A DNA stretch of 34,670 nt from an uncultured Succiniclasticum sp. (GCA_905233365.1 CAJODT010000025.1:1-34670), one strand, 5' to 3'; positions 15,061-24,385 are shown, numbered from the stretch's first letter. Translations and numbers: made by a program. Notes: a model not told the origin generated them from the letters alone.

Positions 15061-16554
15061 CTACTCATTTTTACATTTCCGGTCTACCAGGTTAACCAGC
15101 GCCTGCTCCCGCAGTACCTTTTTCAGGACTTTGCCGGTATTGTTCCGGGGCAGCTGTTCACAGAAAACGAATTCCTTGGGAACCTTGTAAGCGGCAATCC
15201 GGGAGAGCAGATATTTACGGATCATGCGCTTATCTTTCGAGCAGCCGTCTTCCGGCACAATAAAGGCATAGATGGCCTGCCCCCGCAGTTTATCCGGAAT
15301 GCCGATAACCGCCGCCTCTTTAATATCCGGATGGGTCATCAGCGCTTCTTCCACCTCACGCGGATAGACATTTTCACCGCTGCTGATGATCATATCCTTC
15401 AGCCGGTCCACGATAAACAGCATCCCGTCTTCGTCTTTGTACGCCAGGTCTTCCGTATGCAGCCAGCCGTTTCGCAGCGCGTACGCCGTTTCTTTCGGAC
15501 GGTTCCAGTAGCCTAACATAAGGTTGTGCCCCTGCACACACAGCTCGCCGACCTGCCCCACCGGAACTTCATTAAAATCTTCGTCTACCAGCTTCAACCG
15601 GACATTGGGGAGCGGCTCGCCGATGGAACCCGGTTTCGTTTTGTTCCTGCGGCTGCAGGTTACGACCGGCGACGCTTCCGATAAACCGTAGCCTTCATGC
15701 ACATGCTGGCCGAATTTTTCCGCAAACGCGTCATACAGGTTGTGTGACAGCGCCGCGCCGCCGCTGATAAAGTAACTGAACCCCGCCAGGTCTTCCGACG
15801 TTGCCCCTTTCACGAACATCTGGTACATGGTTGGTACGCCGAACATGGAATTGATTTTATATTTTCTGATCAGGTTCATGGCCTCGCCAAAGTTGTACGT
15901 CTCCTGTACCACCATGGTCGCGCCCAGATACAGGTTCATCACAATCGAACAGTTCCAGCCGAAGCCGTGATACATCGGCAGCACGCACAGCCCCACGTCG
16001 TTCGGGCTGACCGGGATGATGGCCATGAAATCTTCCGTATTGTGCACGACGTTTCCCTGGCTCAGCATCGCCCCTTTGGGCCGCCCGGTGGTGCCGGACG
16101 TATAAATGATAACGGCAGGATCCGACTCCTTCATATCGTATTCCGTCAGCTCCGCACCCGGCGGCGCCGCCATTTCTTCAAACGTAAACTGCTTTAATTC
16201 CTTTTCCCAGCCCAGCTCCTTCAAGGCCTGCCCAACATCCAGCTTCGATCTGGTAATCAGGATCTCCATCCCCGTGTCCTGGACGATATACGCAACCTCC
16301 GGCGCAATCAGCTGGAAATTGAAAGGCACTACGATGCCGCCGGCTTTGACCACGGCAAAATACGCCGCCACAAAGTCCGGGCAATTTTTACTGAAAAGCC
16401 CTACCCTGTCGCCCCGCTTCACGCCCTGGGACTGTAAAAACACCGCCCAGTCGCGTACCTTTTTCCGGAATTCACCGTAGGTCGTAAACTGATCCTTAAA
16501 AATGAAAGCCGTTTTGTCTGCGGGATGTTTCTGGAACACATCATTCAGTAACAT
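15061..16554 (-). CDS. AMP-binding acyl-CoA synthetase (class I adenylate-forming)
   Basis: A 497-residue ligase with the full motif series. P-loop IIYTSGTTGRPKGA lies near 149-162, then YGLSEASPVV, GWLHTEDLAY, the hinge DRLKDMIISSGENVYPREVE, and the C-terminal PRNNTGKVLKK whose lysine catalyses adenylation. These enzymes form acyl-AMP and then acyl-CoA from a fatty or short-chain acid, CoA and ATP. Size and motifs suit the fatty-acid CoA ligase group, but chain length is not readable. It is soluble with no membrane segment. GAAGGACTCCAT precedes the ATG. Confidence 0.9.
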   Translation of the reverse strand: MLLNDVFQKHPADKTAFIFKDQFTTYGEFRKKVRDWAVFLQSQGVKRGDRVGLFSKNCPDFVAAYFAVVKAGGIVVPFNFQLIAPEVAYIVQDTGMEILITRSKLDVGQALKELGWEKELKQFTFEEMAAPPGAELTEYDMKESDPAVIIYTSGTTGRPKGAMLSQGNVVHNTEDFMAIIPVSPNDVGLCVLPMYHGFGWNCSIVMNLYLGATMVVQETYNFGEAMNLIRKYKINSMFGVPTMYQMFVKGATSEDLAGFSYFISGGAALSHNLYDAFAEKFGQHVHEGYGLSEASPVVTCSRRNKTKPGSIGEPLPNVRLKLVDEDFNEVPVGQVGELCVQGHNLMLGYWNRPKETAYALRNGWLHTEDLAYKDEDGMLFIVDRLKDMIISSGENVYPREVEEALMTHPDIKEAAVIGIPDKLRGQAIYAFIVPEDGCSKDKRMIRKYLLSRIAAYKVPKEFVFCEQLPRNNTGKVLKKVLREQALVNLVDRKCKNE

Positions 16555-16687
16555 ATGGAGTCCTTCTTTCTGCGCCGCGACGCGTTTGATATTTGTTTCC
16601 GGTTTATCGGATCCACAGCTGCGATACTCCTCAGCATTCTCGCCAAAGGCAAGCAGTGTTTCTTTAAAAAGCTTTCATATTAATTAT

Positions 16688-16718
16688 AACAAAACAGCCG
16701 CGGGAATTCCACGGCTGT
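16688..16718 (-). terminator. Intrinsic terminator of the fumarase operon
   Basis: Read leftward, ACAGCCG...CGGCTGT pair across a short loop and are followed by TTTTG. It lies about 70 bases beyond the fumarase beta stop. A TATAAT just downstream (complement of 16683-16688) may start the acyl-CoA synthetase mRNA. Confidence 0.75.
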
Positions 16719-16789
16719 TGAGGAAATTATAAACTTATCGGTAACTAATCATCTTCATTCGTCATATCTACCTTTAGTGAAATACCGGT

Positions 16790-17419
16790 TTATTTTATAA
16801 ATCTCACCTGCTTGCAGATTTCCGCTATCTGCTCGTCCTTGCGCCGGTTATACTCCACTTTCTTTTCTTCAAAATAGTTACGGCCCTGGGCGTCGATGGA
16901 AACGATCAGCGGACCGAACTCCTTGACGCGGCAGTTCCAGAGGGTCTCCGGCATGCCCAGGTCGCGCCATTCGGCTTTCACGATTTCTTCTACTTCCACC
17001 GCGGCTACTACGGCGTTGCCTGCAGGGAACACGCAATGGATCGCGCCAAACTCTTTACATGCCCTGGCGGTGTTTTCCTTCATGCCGCCTTTGCCGACGA
17101 TGACCCGCACTCCCGTAATCTTTACAAATTCATACTCAAACTTCTCCATGCGCATGGAGGTAGTGGGACCTACAGAAACCATCTCAAACTTGTCGTCGGC
17201 CAGCGGGCGGATGATAGGCCCTGCGTGGAAGATGGCATTGTTGCGAACATCCACGGGAATCTCGCGTCCCTCTTCTACAACGCGGCGGTGAGCCACGTCC
17301 CGGCAGGTGGTCAGGCTGCCAGTCAGGTAAATGATGTCGCCGATCTTAATGTCTTTTAAGTCTTCCGCGGTAACCGGTGTGACCAGAATCTTTTTGCCGT
17401 CTTTGATTTCTACTGCCAT
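16790..17419 (-). CDS. Class I fumarase / L(+)-tartrate dehydratase, beta subunit
   Basis: A 209-residue C-terminal-type subunit. It has [40 protein letters not shown] and GKGGM near 115-120, then [13 protein letters not shown]. The layout and many residues follow E. coli TtdB closely, but heterodimeric fumarases of anaerobes share the same fold. With the alpha subunit it would reversibly hydrate fumarate to malate, or dehydrate tartrate to oxaloacetate. Nearby sucCD, korDABC and a dicarboxylate carrier favour fumarase. Its start touches the alpha stop at base 17419, so the two are coupled. Confidence 0.9.
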   Translation of the reverse strand: MAVEIKDGKKILVTPVTAEDLKDIKIGDIIYLTGSLTTCRDVAHRRVVEEGREIPVDVRNNAIFHAGPIIRPLADDKFEMVSVGPTTSMRMEKFEYEFVKITGVRVIVGKGGMKENTARACKEFGAIHCVFPAGNAVVAAVEVEEIVKAEWRDLGMPETLWNCRVKEFGPLIVSIDAQGRNYFEEKKVEYNRRKDEQIAEICKQVRFIK

Positions 17420-18315
17420 TATAACGTCACCCCCGAATGCGATAAAATTTCGTAATTGAGGTCTTTGTCAAACACGATGTGCCCCCGGCGATGGCTCCAG
17501 CATCCCACATTCACGGCCACGCCGATAGCGGACGGGTGCCTTGCCGTGTTTTCCACGTTCACGCCCAGCACCGCGCCTTTTCCGCCCATGCCCTGGGGGC
17601 CGATGCCGATGGCGTTGATGCCGTCTTCCAGCAGTTTTTCCATTTTGGCGGCCCGTTCATTGGGGTTGTGGGAACCGATGGGACGCAACAGGGCTTTTTT
17701 GGAAAGCAGCGCCGCCGTTTCCACGGAAGTAGCCACGCCTACACCTACAAGGAGAGGCGGGCAGGCGTTCAGCCCGTAGCTGGTCATCCTGTCCAGTACG
17801 AATTTGGTGACGCCCTCATAGCCTTCGCCGGGCATTAGCACCATGGCATAACCGGGCAGCGTGCAGCCGCCTCCGGCCATATAGGTGTAAATTTCGCACT
17901 TGTCCGAATGGGGGATGATGTCCCACCATACGGTAGGCGTGCCCTTCCCTACGTTTTTGCCGGTATTGTATTCATCAAAGGTTTCTACGGAATTGTGACG
18001 GAGAGGAGCCTCAAATGTTGCTTTCACTACCGCTTCTTTCAGCAGTGCCTCTACGTCGTCGATTAGTGGGAATTTGGTTCCGCATTTTACCCAGAACTGC
18101 AGGACACCGGTGTCCTGGCAAGAAGGCCGGTCCAGTTGTACGGCCAGTTCCTGGTTGCGGAACATGGTATCGTAAATTACCCGAGCCATGGGGCTGTCCT
18201 CTTTGGCGCGCAACTCTTCCAGCTTGGCGATGACATCGTCAGGAAGTTTTTTAGCCGTATAGGCGACGAACTTCGCGACGAGGTCTGTCATTTTTTCAAC
18301 CTGGTTCATAAACAT
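17419..18315 (-). CDS. Class I fumarase / L(+)-tartrate dehydratase, alpha subunit
   Basis: A subunit of about 298 residues that holds the oxygen-sensitive [4Fe-4S] cluster. Ligands fit CQDTG (C66), NACPP (C185) and VGCWSHRRG (C272), each offset by five from the cysteines I recall for E. coli Ttd[21 protein letters not shown] and [10 protein letters not shown] are further family motifs. Fumarase and tartrate dehydratase alpha subunits cannot be told apart reliably by eye; the neighbourhood favours fumarase. The ATG at 18315 lies four bases after AGAGGAGG; ATG 18309, two codons later, is equally likely. Monomeric FumA-type enzymes fuse the two subunits, here they are separate. Confidence 0.9.
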   Translation of the reverse strand: MFMNQVEKMTDLVAKFVAYTAKKLPDDVIAKLEELRAKEDSPMARVIYDTMFRNQELAVQLDRPSCQDTGVLQFWVKCGTKFPLIDDVEALLKEAVVKATFEAPLRHNSVETFDEYNTGKNVGKGTPTVWWDIIPHSDKCEIYTYMAGGGCTLPGYAMVLMPGEGYEGVTKFVLDRMTSYGLNACPPLLVGVGVATSVETAALLSKKALLRPIGSHNPNERAAKMEKLLEDGINAIGIGPQGMGGKGAVLGVNVENTARHPSAIGVAVNVGCWSHRRGHIVFDKDLNYEILSHSGVTL

Positions 18316-18381
18316 TCGACCTCCTCTGCAATTTAAATTTTTCACTGAAACGACACTTTCTACTTAATTCTGTTTAATTTT

Positions 18382-18410
18382 ATTTTATCATAGGCCTCTT
18401 TAATAAACAA
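18382..18410 (-). promoter_or_regulatory. Promoter of the fumarase operon
   Basis: Read leftward, TTGTTT (18410-18405) and TAAAAT (18387-18382) are 17 bases apart. The leader is about 60 bases with no evident structure. Confidence 0.55.
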
Positions 18411-18530
18411 CACGGCGTTTACGTTTCAGGAAAAAATCACAAAACGGCGCGGACGCGTCAGGATAATATTCGAAAACAGCACGAGCGGTTTAGGGTTAAA
18501 ACCGCAAATCGGCACAGGCGCTTCCGTAAT

Positions 18531-18559
18531 TTGACAATTGCATGCAAGTATGATACAGT
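18531..18559 (+). promoter_or_regulatory. Promoter of the riboswitch-MATE unit
   Basis: TTGACA (18531-18536) and TACAGT (18554-18559) are separated by 17 bases and place the RNA start near 18566, just before the structured leader. Confidence 0.7.
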
Positions 18560-18565
18560 TAAAAA

Positions 18566-18683
18566 CGTCATCGGAGGATGATAGTCGCAACTATCAGGCC
18601 GGATAAGATGTTAGGGTGCGCCCGTAATCTTGTCCGGTCTTTACTATCATACCAACATCTTACATCATTATAGAAGGAAAAAC
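18566..18683 (+). promoter_or_regulatory. Candidate guanidine-IV (mepA-motif) riboswitch
   Basis: Two hairpins stand in series. P1 is GATAGT-CGCA-ACTATC (18580-18595). P2 is CCGGA..AAGAT..GGG with loop TGCG and matching CCC..ATCTT..TCCGG (18599-18637). The P1 loop CGCA is fully complementary to the P2 loop TGCG, giving a loop-loop kiss. Downstream ACTATCAT (18643-18650) can pair with ATGATAGT of P1, and AACATCTT (18654-18661) with AAGATGTT of P2, so alternative folds exist ahead of the ribosome-binding site. Guanidine-IV riboswitches are known as two kissing hairpins upstream of MATE (mepA) genes in Firmicutes. The family assignment is from memory of that architecture, not from a covariance model. 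Confidence 0.5.
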
Positions 18684-20030
18684 ATGGATAAAACAGATTT
18701 TACAGAAGGAAAAATCGTCGGCCCGCTGCTGCGTTTTGTTTTCCCCATCATGTTCGCCATATTTTTACAGATTTTTTATGGCGCGGTAGACCTTTTAATC
18801 GTGGGGAAGTTTTCCGACGCAGCCAACGTTTCGGCAGTATCTACCGGATCCCAGCTGATGCACTCTGTCACGATCCTTCTGACCGATCTGGCTTTGGGGA
18901 CCACTGTGCTGCTGGGAATCTTTCTGGGACAGAAGAACGCGAAAGAATGCGGTCGGGTCATCGGGGCAACGATTGCTTTGTTCCTCACGATTGGCGCAGC
19001 TGTTTCCGTTTTGTTTTTGTTCTGCGCCGGGCCTTTGTCTTCCCTTATGAACGCGCCGGAAGAAGCCTTTGCCCAAACGGTTTCCTACATTCGCATCTGC
19101 GGCGGCGGCTCGCTGTTCATTGTTACCTATAATGTATTGGGAAGTATTTTCCGCGGCATCGGCAATGCCACGCTTCCGCTGTTTACCGTAGCCGTAGCCA
19201 CCTTCTTCAACATCGCGGGGGATTATCTTCTGGTCGCCAAATTCCATATGGGGGCGACCGGCGCAGCTATTGCTACTGTCTGTGCCCAAGCCATCAGCGT
19301 ACTTTTCTCTGTGCTTATGGTAAAACGCAGCGGACTGAATCTTTCTTTTTCTTCCTCAGATATCGGGTTTCACAAAAAGCTGATCGGGCGTATCGTCGGA
19401 CTTGGCTTTCCGATAGCCCTGCAGGACCTGTTAGTAGGCATCAGCTTTCTCATCGTTCTGGCTATCGTGAATCAGTATGGAGTCATCACCTCCGCAGGCG
19501 TAGGCGTAGCGGAAAAACTGTGCGGTTTTTTCCTTTTGGTTCCCATCGCTTTCAGTCAGGGGATGGCTTCTTTCGTAGCGCAGAATTTCGGCGCCGGAAA
19601 AATGGACAGAGCGCACAAAGCTTTGCGTTACGGTATTTCCATTTCTTTGGCCTGCGGCCTTGTGCTGGGCTACTTGTCATTCTTCCATAGCGTACCCATA
19701 AGCAGCATCTTCGCTGACGACACCGCGGTATGCCAGGCCTCCGGGGAATATCTGAAAGCCTTCAGCTTCGACTGCCTGCTGACCGCTTTCCTCTTTTGCT
19801 TCATCGGTTATTTTAACGGCTGTGCCAAAACCCGTTTTGTCATGTTGCAGGGCATCGCGGGCGCTCTCCTCATACGCGTGCCCCTCGCCTATTTGTTCAG
19901 CCGCTGGTTCAACGGAGATATTTTCATGATCGGCCTGGCCACTCCTGCTTCTTCGTTCGTGCAGGTACTGCTTTGCATTTTTTATTTTTTTAAAACAAAA
20001 AACAGGTTTATAAACCGCAGTCGCTTATGA
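18684..20030 (+). CDS. MATE-family multidrug/cation efflux transporter
   Basis: A 448-residue inner-membrane protein with about 12 hydrophobic segments and the duplicated MATE layout. It begins MDKTDFTEGKIVGPLLRFVFPIM, and each half contains the typical start and a conserved FRGIGNATLPLFTV or YFNGCAKTRF region. MATE proteins export cationic compounds in exchange for Na+ or H+. The ATG at 18684 follows GAAGGAAAAAC; an in-frame GTG at 18630 would run through the leader and is rejected. A structured leader suggests ligand control, and guanidinium is the likely inducer if it is a mepA-motif RNA. Its end overlaps the convergent flavoprotein gene by 23 bases. Confidence 0.92.
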   Translation: MDKTDFTEGKIVGPLLRFVFPIMFAIFLQIFYGAVDLLIVGKFSDAANVSAVSTGSQLMHSVTILLTDLALGTTVLLGIFLGQKNAKECGRVIGATIALFLTIGAAVSVLFLFCAGPLSSLMNAPEEAFAQTVSYIRICGGGSLFIVTYNVLGSIFRGIGNATLPLFTVAVATFFNIAGDYLLVAKFHMGATGAAIATVCAQAISVLFSVLMVKRSGLNLSFSSSDIGFHKKLIGRIVGLGFPIALQDLLVGISFLIVLAIVNQYGVITSAGVGVAEKLCGFFLLVPIAFSQGMASFVAQNFGAGKMDRAHKALRYGISISLACGLVLGYLSFFHSVPISSIFADDTAVCQASGEYLKAFSFDCLLTAFLFCFIGYFNGCAKTRFVMLQGIAGALLIRVPLAYLFSRWFNGDIFMIGLATPASSFVQVLLCIFYFFKTKNRFINRSRL

Positions 20031-21420
20031 GCCGTTTCGCATCCACATACTGGGCGATGCCTGCTGCCACCTTTTTGGATTCCTTCATGGCCAGCACTAC
20101 GGTAGCAGGTCCGTGCACCACGTCGCCGCTGCTGAAAACGCCGGCCCGGGTGGTCATACCGTAAGGCCGCTCGCGGGTAATGACAAAGCCTTTTTCATCT
20201 ACTTCAATTCCTTTTGTTGTGGAAACGATCCGGGCTGCCGGTTTATTACCGATAGCCTGCACTACACAGTCAAAGGGAATGCATTCCAGTTCTTCCGTCG
20301 GCTGGAACTTGCCGTCTTCTGTTTGGGCAATCACTCGTACGACCATGCCTCCCAAAGGCAGCCGTTCCCCCTGATCGTTCGTTACCGGATGCGCTGCCAG
20401 CCCGGCAACCGTTGCCGCATCCACACGGCTTCCTTTGATCTGCTGCATCTCCTTCCGTCCCAGGAAGGCTACCGGCTCACGCAGGTACATAAAACGGACA
20501 CCCTCTGCTTTGGCCGCTTCCAGTTCAGTGGGGAAACAACTCACTTCCGCTTCCGTCTTTCGGTAGAACACGGTAACTTCCTTTGCGCCCCGCCGGATTG
20601 CGGTACGGGCCGCGTCCATAGCCACGTTTCCCGCGCCAATGACCGCTACCGTGTCCCCTTCTTTCAACATGGCTTCCTTTGGATCCAGCATACCGTTGCT
20701 GACCAGATGTACCATACGCAGATAATAATCCGCCGTCAGAATGTTTTTCAGTCTTTCGCCGGGAACGTCCAGCGTGCGTGGCAACGCCGTACCGGTTCCC
20801 ATAAAGATGGCGTCAAAGCCTTCCGCAAACATGTCGTCTACTGTGATATCCGGACCTACCAGCACATTGCAACGGAATTCCACACCGATATTCCGCAGCT
20901 GGTCGATCTCCCGGCGTACTACTTCCTTGCTTAATCTGAATTCCGGGATGCCGAACATCAGCACGCCGCCCGGTTCCGACTGTCCTTCAAATACGGTAAC
21001 GGCAAAATTCTGCTTTGCAAGATCGCCGGCTACCGTCAGGCCTGCCGGCCCGCTGCCGATAACCGCAACCTTTCCTCTGGCGCCGTTGGATTTTGGATTG
21101 GGTTTCAGTCCGTACCGGTGGGCAAAGTCCGCGATAAACATCTCCAGACTGCCAATCTTGATGCCCCGTTTACTCCTGGTCAGGACACAGCCAGCCTCGC
21201 ACTGTTTCTCATGGGGGCATACCCGTCCGCAGATAGCAGGCAGATTGCTTCGTTCAGAGATGATCTCATAGGCCGCGCCCAGATTCCCTTCCCGCAACGC
21301 GCGGATAAAATCGGGAATGTTATTTTGAATCGGGCAACCCTTACGGCAGCCTGGAATACCGCAGTGCAGACAGCGGCGCGCTTCATTCAGCGCCTGTTCC
21401 ATGGTTAATTTCTCGCTCAT
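20008..21420 (-). CDS. FAD/NAD(P)-dependent iron-sulfur oxidoreductase, GltD/NfnB/PreT-like
   Basis: A 470-residue flavoprotein. The N-terminal cluster domain has CLHCGIPGCRKGCP and CGRVCPHEKQCEAGC. It is followed by an FAD Rossmann motif (VAVIGSGPAGL, near 120), an NAD(P) motif (VAVIGAGNVAMDAART) and the C-terminal FSSGDVVHGPATVV. This matches the glutamate synthase small subunit type, shared by GltD, NfnB, SudA and PreT. No gltB or nfnA is adjacent, so the partner is unknown; the PreA-like protein at 7381-8883 is one possibility within this window. The ATG at 21420 follows AAAGGACATTATGCT. Its stop is 23 bases inside the MATE gene end. Confidence 0.87.
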   Translation of the reverse strand: MSEKLTMEQALNEARRCLHCGIPGCRKGCPIQNNIPDFIRALREGNLGAAYEIISERSNLPAICGRVCPHEKQCEAGCVLTRSKRGIKIGSLEMFIADFAHRYGLKPNPKSNGARGKVAVIGSGPAGLTVAGDLAKQNFAVTVFEGQSEPGGVLMFGIPEFRLSKEVVRREIDQLRNIGVEFRCNVLVGPDITVDDMFAEGFDAIFMGTGTALPRTLDVPGERLKNILTADYYLRMVHLVSNGMLDPKEAMLKEGDTVAVIGAGNVAMDAARTAIRRGAKEVTVFYRKTEAEVSCFPTELEAAKAEGVRFMYLREPVAFLGRKEMQQIKGSRVDAATVAGLAAHPVTNDQGERLPLGGMVVRVIAQTEDGKFQPTEELECIPFDCVVQAIGNKPAARIVSTTKGIEVDEKGFVITRERPYGMTTRAGVFSSGDVVHGPATVVLAMKESKKVAAGIAQYVDAKRLISDCGL

Positions 21421-21532
21421 AGCATAATGTCCTTTCGTTTTCAGAGATTCAGATCGGCAAGACTTTTCATAATTACACCAGTCGGTGTACAAACGAATGA
21501 ATCAGCCGTTTTTCGGGATTCAACGTAGAAAA

Positions 21533-21577
21533 GGCCTGAAACACAGCAGCGCGCTGCATTTCAGGCCGTCTTTTTTT
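21533..21577. terminator. Terminator after the kor operon
   Basis: GGCCTGAAA (21533-21541) pairs with TTTCAGGCC (21559-21567), with a GCAGCGCGCTGC palindrome inside. TTTTTTT follows on the plus strand and a shorter T run on the minus strand. The leftward kor operon is the only transcript ending here. Confidence 0.8.
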
Positions 21578-21650
21578 CAGAAATCCGCACAACCAGTTGT
21601 TACAACAGCTGATCGCTGCGCGCTTTCTACTGTAAATACTATAATACTTT

Positions 21651-22184
21651 TTACCGTTTTGTGATCAGTTCTTTGCCTGCCAGTAATGCTTTTTTGTTCG
21701 CTTCTTCCGTTCCTTTGGGAACCCGGTTCAGCACGGCTTTCTCCAATGCTTCCTCCGATACGCAGTGGGTCAGCGCATTCACCGCGCCTAAGGCTACGAT
21801 GTTGGCGAATAAGGATTTACCGCAAGTGCCGATGGCCGTGTGGGTAATGGGCAGGTCGATGCGTTCTTTGTAGGTGCCGGGAACTTCCTTCACAAACAGG
21901 GAATCGGTGATGACGATACTGTCTTTGCCGCAATCCTTTGTATATTTGTTGGCTGCTTCCTGGCTCATGGCTAATAACACGTCCGGGCAGGTCACACGGC
22001 CGAAGTAAATCTTATCATCCGAAATAATGGCTTCCGCCTTGGAGGAACCGCCCCGGGCTTCCGGCCCATAGGACTGGGACTGGATGGCTTCCTTGCCATC
22101 GAGAATTGCAGCTTCCGCTAAAATGATACCGGCTGTGATCAAACCCTGGCCGCCGGTGCCGGAAAATCTAAAATTATGTTTCAT
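21651..22184 (-). CDS. korC: 2-oxoglutarate:ferredoxin oxidoreductase, gamma subunit
   Basis: A 177-residue gamma subunit. It begins FRFSGTGGQGLITAGIILAE and has the SYGPEARGGSSKAEAI motif typical of 2-oxoacid:ferredoxin oxidoreductase gamma chains. The complex converts 2-oxoglutarate, CoA and oxidised ferredoxin to succinyl-CoA, CO2 and reduced ferredoxin, and can run reductively. It is the last gene of korDABC, two bases after korB, and a terminator follows. Confidence 0.93.
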   Translation of the reverse strand: MKHNFRFSGTGGQGLITAGIILAEAAILDGKEAIQSQSYGPEARGGSSKAEAIISDDKIYFGRVTCPDVLLAMSQEAANKYTKDCGKDSIVITDSLFVKEVPGTYKERIDLPITHTAIGTCGKSLFANIVALGAVNALTHCVSEEALEKAVLNRVPKGTEEANKKALLAGKELITKR

Positions 22185-22186
22185 GA

Positions 22187-23026
22187 TTATTTCCCTCCCT
22201 GTGCGCGCCGGATCACTTCATCATACGCTTCGGTGTATTCCTGGACTGCATCGGTCTCAAACAGTACGCCGATGGGGAATTTTCCCGCTGCAATGGCTTC
22301 CGCTTTCTTTTCATCGTCCATCTTGTCCCAGGCCGCTTTCATCACCGCGTGGTCGCGCTGCCATTCCATCATTTTCGCCGCGGAACCTGCTTTGTTCTGA
22401 CGGCCGAAGTTAATCGGGCAGGCGGATACGCATTCGATAATGGAGAAGCCTTTGTGGGCAATGCCCTTGGCGATCATGTCTACCATCACCGGCACATGGA
22501 AGGTGGTAGCCCGTGCGCAGAAGGTTGCGCCTGCTGCCTGGGCCAGTGCCAGTAAATTGAAGGACGGCTCGATAGTCAGGTACGGAGCGGTGGTCGCTTT
22601 CGATCCTTTGGGGGTCAGGGGCGAATACTGGCCGCCGGTCATGCCATAGATGCTGTTGTTATATACGACTAACGTTAAATCGATGTTGCGGCGTGCCGCA
22701 TGAATCAGGTGGTTGCCGCCGATAGCCGTGCAGTCGCCGTCGCCGCTGCACACGATAACTTTCAAGGCCGGGTTCGCCATCTTCAGGCCGCTGGCGATGG
22801 TCACCCGTCCGTGTAAGGTATTGGCTGTGTTGAAATCCAAATACCCGGAAGAACGACTGGAGCAGCCGATACCGGAAATTACTGCAACTTCATCCTTGTC
22901 AAGCCCCTGTTTGTCCACCGCTTTTACTATGGCGCCGGTGATGACGCCGTTACCGCAGCCGGGGCACCAGATATGGGGCAGGCGGCCCGGACGGAAATAT
23001 TTCTCAACTAATTGTTCCATTCCCAT
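22187..23026 (-). CDS. korB: 2-oxoglutarate:ferredoxin oxidoreductase, beta subunit
   Basis: A 279-residue TPP-binding subunit. It has HIWCPGCGNGVITGAIV near the start, SGIGCSSRSSGYLDFNT, and the TPP/Mg site GDGDCTAIGGNHLIHAARRN followed by YNNSIYGMTGGQYSPLTP. The combination SGYLDFNT with TAIGGNH suits 2-oxoglutarate-type rather than pyruvate-type enzymes. AAGGAGATAAGACC precedes the ATG. It lies 18 bases after korA and is followed after two bases by korC, so the complex is made from one mRNA. Confidence 0.93.
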   Translation of the reverse strand: MGMEQLVEKYFRPGRLPHIWCPGCGNGVITGAIVKAVDKQGLDKDEVAVISGIGCSSRSSGYLDFNTANTLHGRVTIASGLKMANPALKVIVCSGDGDCTAIGGNHLIHAARRNIDLTLVVYNNSIYGMTGGQYSPLTPKGSKATTAPYLTIEPSFNLLALAQAAGATFCARATTFHVPVMVDMIAKGIAHKGFSIIECVSACPINFGRQNKAGSAAKMMEWQRDHAVMKAAWDKMDDEKKAEAIAAGKFPIGVLFETDAVQEYTEAYDEVIRRAQGGK

Positions 23027-23044
23027 GGTCTTATCTCCTTTCCC

Positions 23045-24187
23045 TTACCGGCCCATGGCCTTTTTGATTTCCGCCAGCAGCTCCTGCGGCGTAGCGGATT
23101 CATTGTCGTACTTGCCGTACAGGTGTACCGGGCATTTGCCTGCCACAACCCGTTCCACTTCCAGCACATACTGGCCGTAGTTCAGTTCGTGAACCAGGAT
23201 GCCTTTTACTTTGCCTGCCAGCTCTTTCACTTCTTTTTCCGGGAAAGGCCAGATGGTGATGGGACGGAAGAAACCGACCTTCAGACCTTCTGCACGGGCC
23301 ATGTCTACCGCTTCATAAACGGAACGGGCTGCGCCGCCGAAGGAGAGAACCGCAAACTCCGCATCGTCCATCTTGTAGTTTTCAAAGGTTACGATATCGT
23401 CTAAGTTGTTATAGATTTTGTCATGCAGCCTGTTCAGGCACTCTACCGTGCCGGCCGGGGTACCCTTCGGGAAACCGGTCTCGTCGTGTACCAGGCCGGT
23501 TACGTGCCAGCGATAGCCGGTGCCGTAATCTGCCATGGCGGGAACTAGGTTGTCTTTTGTAGTACCGTAAGCCAGATACTCTTCCGGCTTGCAGGTGGGA
23601 CGTACCCGGTCAACAGTCTCTACCTCGCTGTAGTCGTCCGGCAGTTCGATCTTTTCACGCATATGGCCGATGACTTCGTCCATAAGGATGATGACCGGTA
23701 CCCGGTATTTTTCTGCCAGGTTTACCGCACGGATAGTGAGCCAGAAGCATTCCGGCACGCTGGAGGGAGATACCACAATGACCCAGTGATCGCCGTGAGT
23801 GCCCCAACGGGTCATCATCACTTCACCCTGGGACGGGCTGGTGGGCTGGCCAGTGGCGGGACCCACACGCTGTACGTTGACAATGGTAACAGGAATTTCC
23901 GAAATGCAGGCCAGACCCAACATTTCCTGTTTCAGGGAAAAGCCGGGGCCGCTGGTGGCGGTCATGGATTTCTTGCCGCCCATGGAGGCACCAATGGCCG
24001 TACCGAGACCGGCGATCTCATCTTCTGTCTGCATGAATTTACCGCCGACCTGGGGCAGGCGGGCTGCTAACTGTTCGGCAATTTCCGTAGAAGGAGTGAT
24101 GGGATAGCCGCCGTAAAATTTAACGCCGGCTGCAATGGCGCCTTCTACTACTGCCTGGTTGCCTTGCAACAGTAATACTCTGGACAT
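23045..24187 (-). CDS. korA: 2-oxoglutarate:ferredoxin oxidoreductase, alpha subunit
   Basis: A 380-residue alpha subunit. It begins LLQGNQAVVEGAIAAGVKFY and then GGYPITPSTEIAE, the standard start. TSGPGFSLKQEMLGLA and QRVGPATGQPTSPSQGEVM follow, with the 2-oxoglutarate-type TRWGTHGDH. The C-terminal part contains a transketolase-like domain ending VERVVAGKCPVHLYGKYD. The gamma domain is separate (korC), as in archaeal and Bacteroides-type Kor. GGAGTGAGAGT precedes the ATG and korD lies 12 bases upstream. Confidence 0.94.
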   Translation of the reverse strand: MSRVLLLQGNQAVVEGAIAAGVKFYGGYPITPSTEIAEQLAARLPQVGGKFMQTEDEIAGLGTAIGASMGGKKSMTATSGPGFSLKQEMLGLACISEIPVTIVNVQRVGPATGQPTSPSQGEVMMTRWGTHGDHWVIVVSPSSVPECFWLTIRAVNLAEKYRVPVIILMDEVIGHMREKIELPDDYSEVETVDRVRPTCKPEEYLAYGTTKDNLVPAMADYGTGYRWHVTGLVHDETGFPKGTPAGTVECLNRLHDKIYNNLDDIVTFENYKMDDAEFAVLSFGGAARSVYEAVDMARAEGLKVGFFRPITIWPFPEKEVKELAGKVKGILVHELNYGQYVLEVERVVAGKCPVHLYGKYDNESATPQELLAEIKKAMGR

Positions 24188-24199
24188 ACTCTCACTCCT

Positions 24200-24385
24200 T
24201 TACTTTTCTACAAAAATCGCGTAATCCGGGCAGCGCATTTCGCACTGACCACAAGCAATACAGTCTTTTTCTTTGCCTTTGATGATGGCGCACTTTTCAA
24301 GTTCGGTGACTTCCAATACCTTTTTGGGGCAGAAGTTCACGCAAATGCCGCAACCCTTGCAGCGTTTCGAAACCAATTTCAGCAT
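24200..24385 (-). CDS. korD: 2-oxoglutarate:ferredoxin oxidoreductase, delta (ferredoxin) subunit
   Basis: A 61-residue 2[4Fe-4S] ferredoxin subunit. The clusters are CKGCGICVNFCPKK (C9, C12, C15, C19) and CIACGQCEMRCP. It passes electrons from the TPP site to free ferredoxin. The ATG at 24385 is chosen because GAGGAGGAATCCGGAA precedes it; the longer frame from 24403 has no such site. It is first of korDABC, about 130 bases after sucD with a hairpin in between. Confidence 0.92.
   Translation of the reverse strand: MLKLVSKRCKGCGICVNFCPKKVLEVTELEKCAIIKGKEKDCIACGQCEMRCPDYAIFVEK

Noticed and set aside
20008-20030. Frameshift or fusion at the MATE and flavoprotein ends
   Set aside because: Both genes have complete C-termini; the 23-base overlap is an ordinary convergent overlap.
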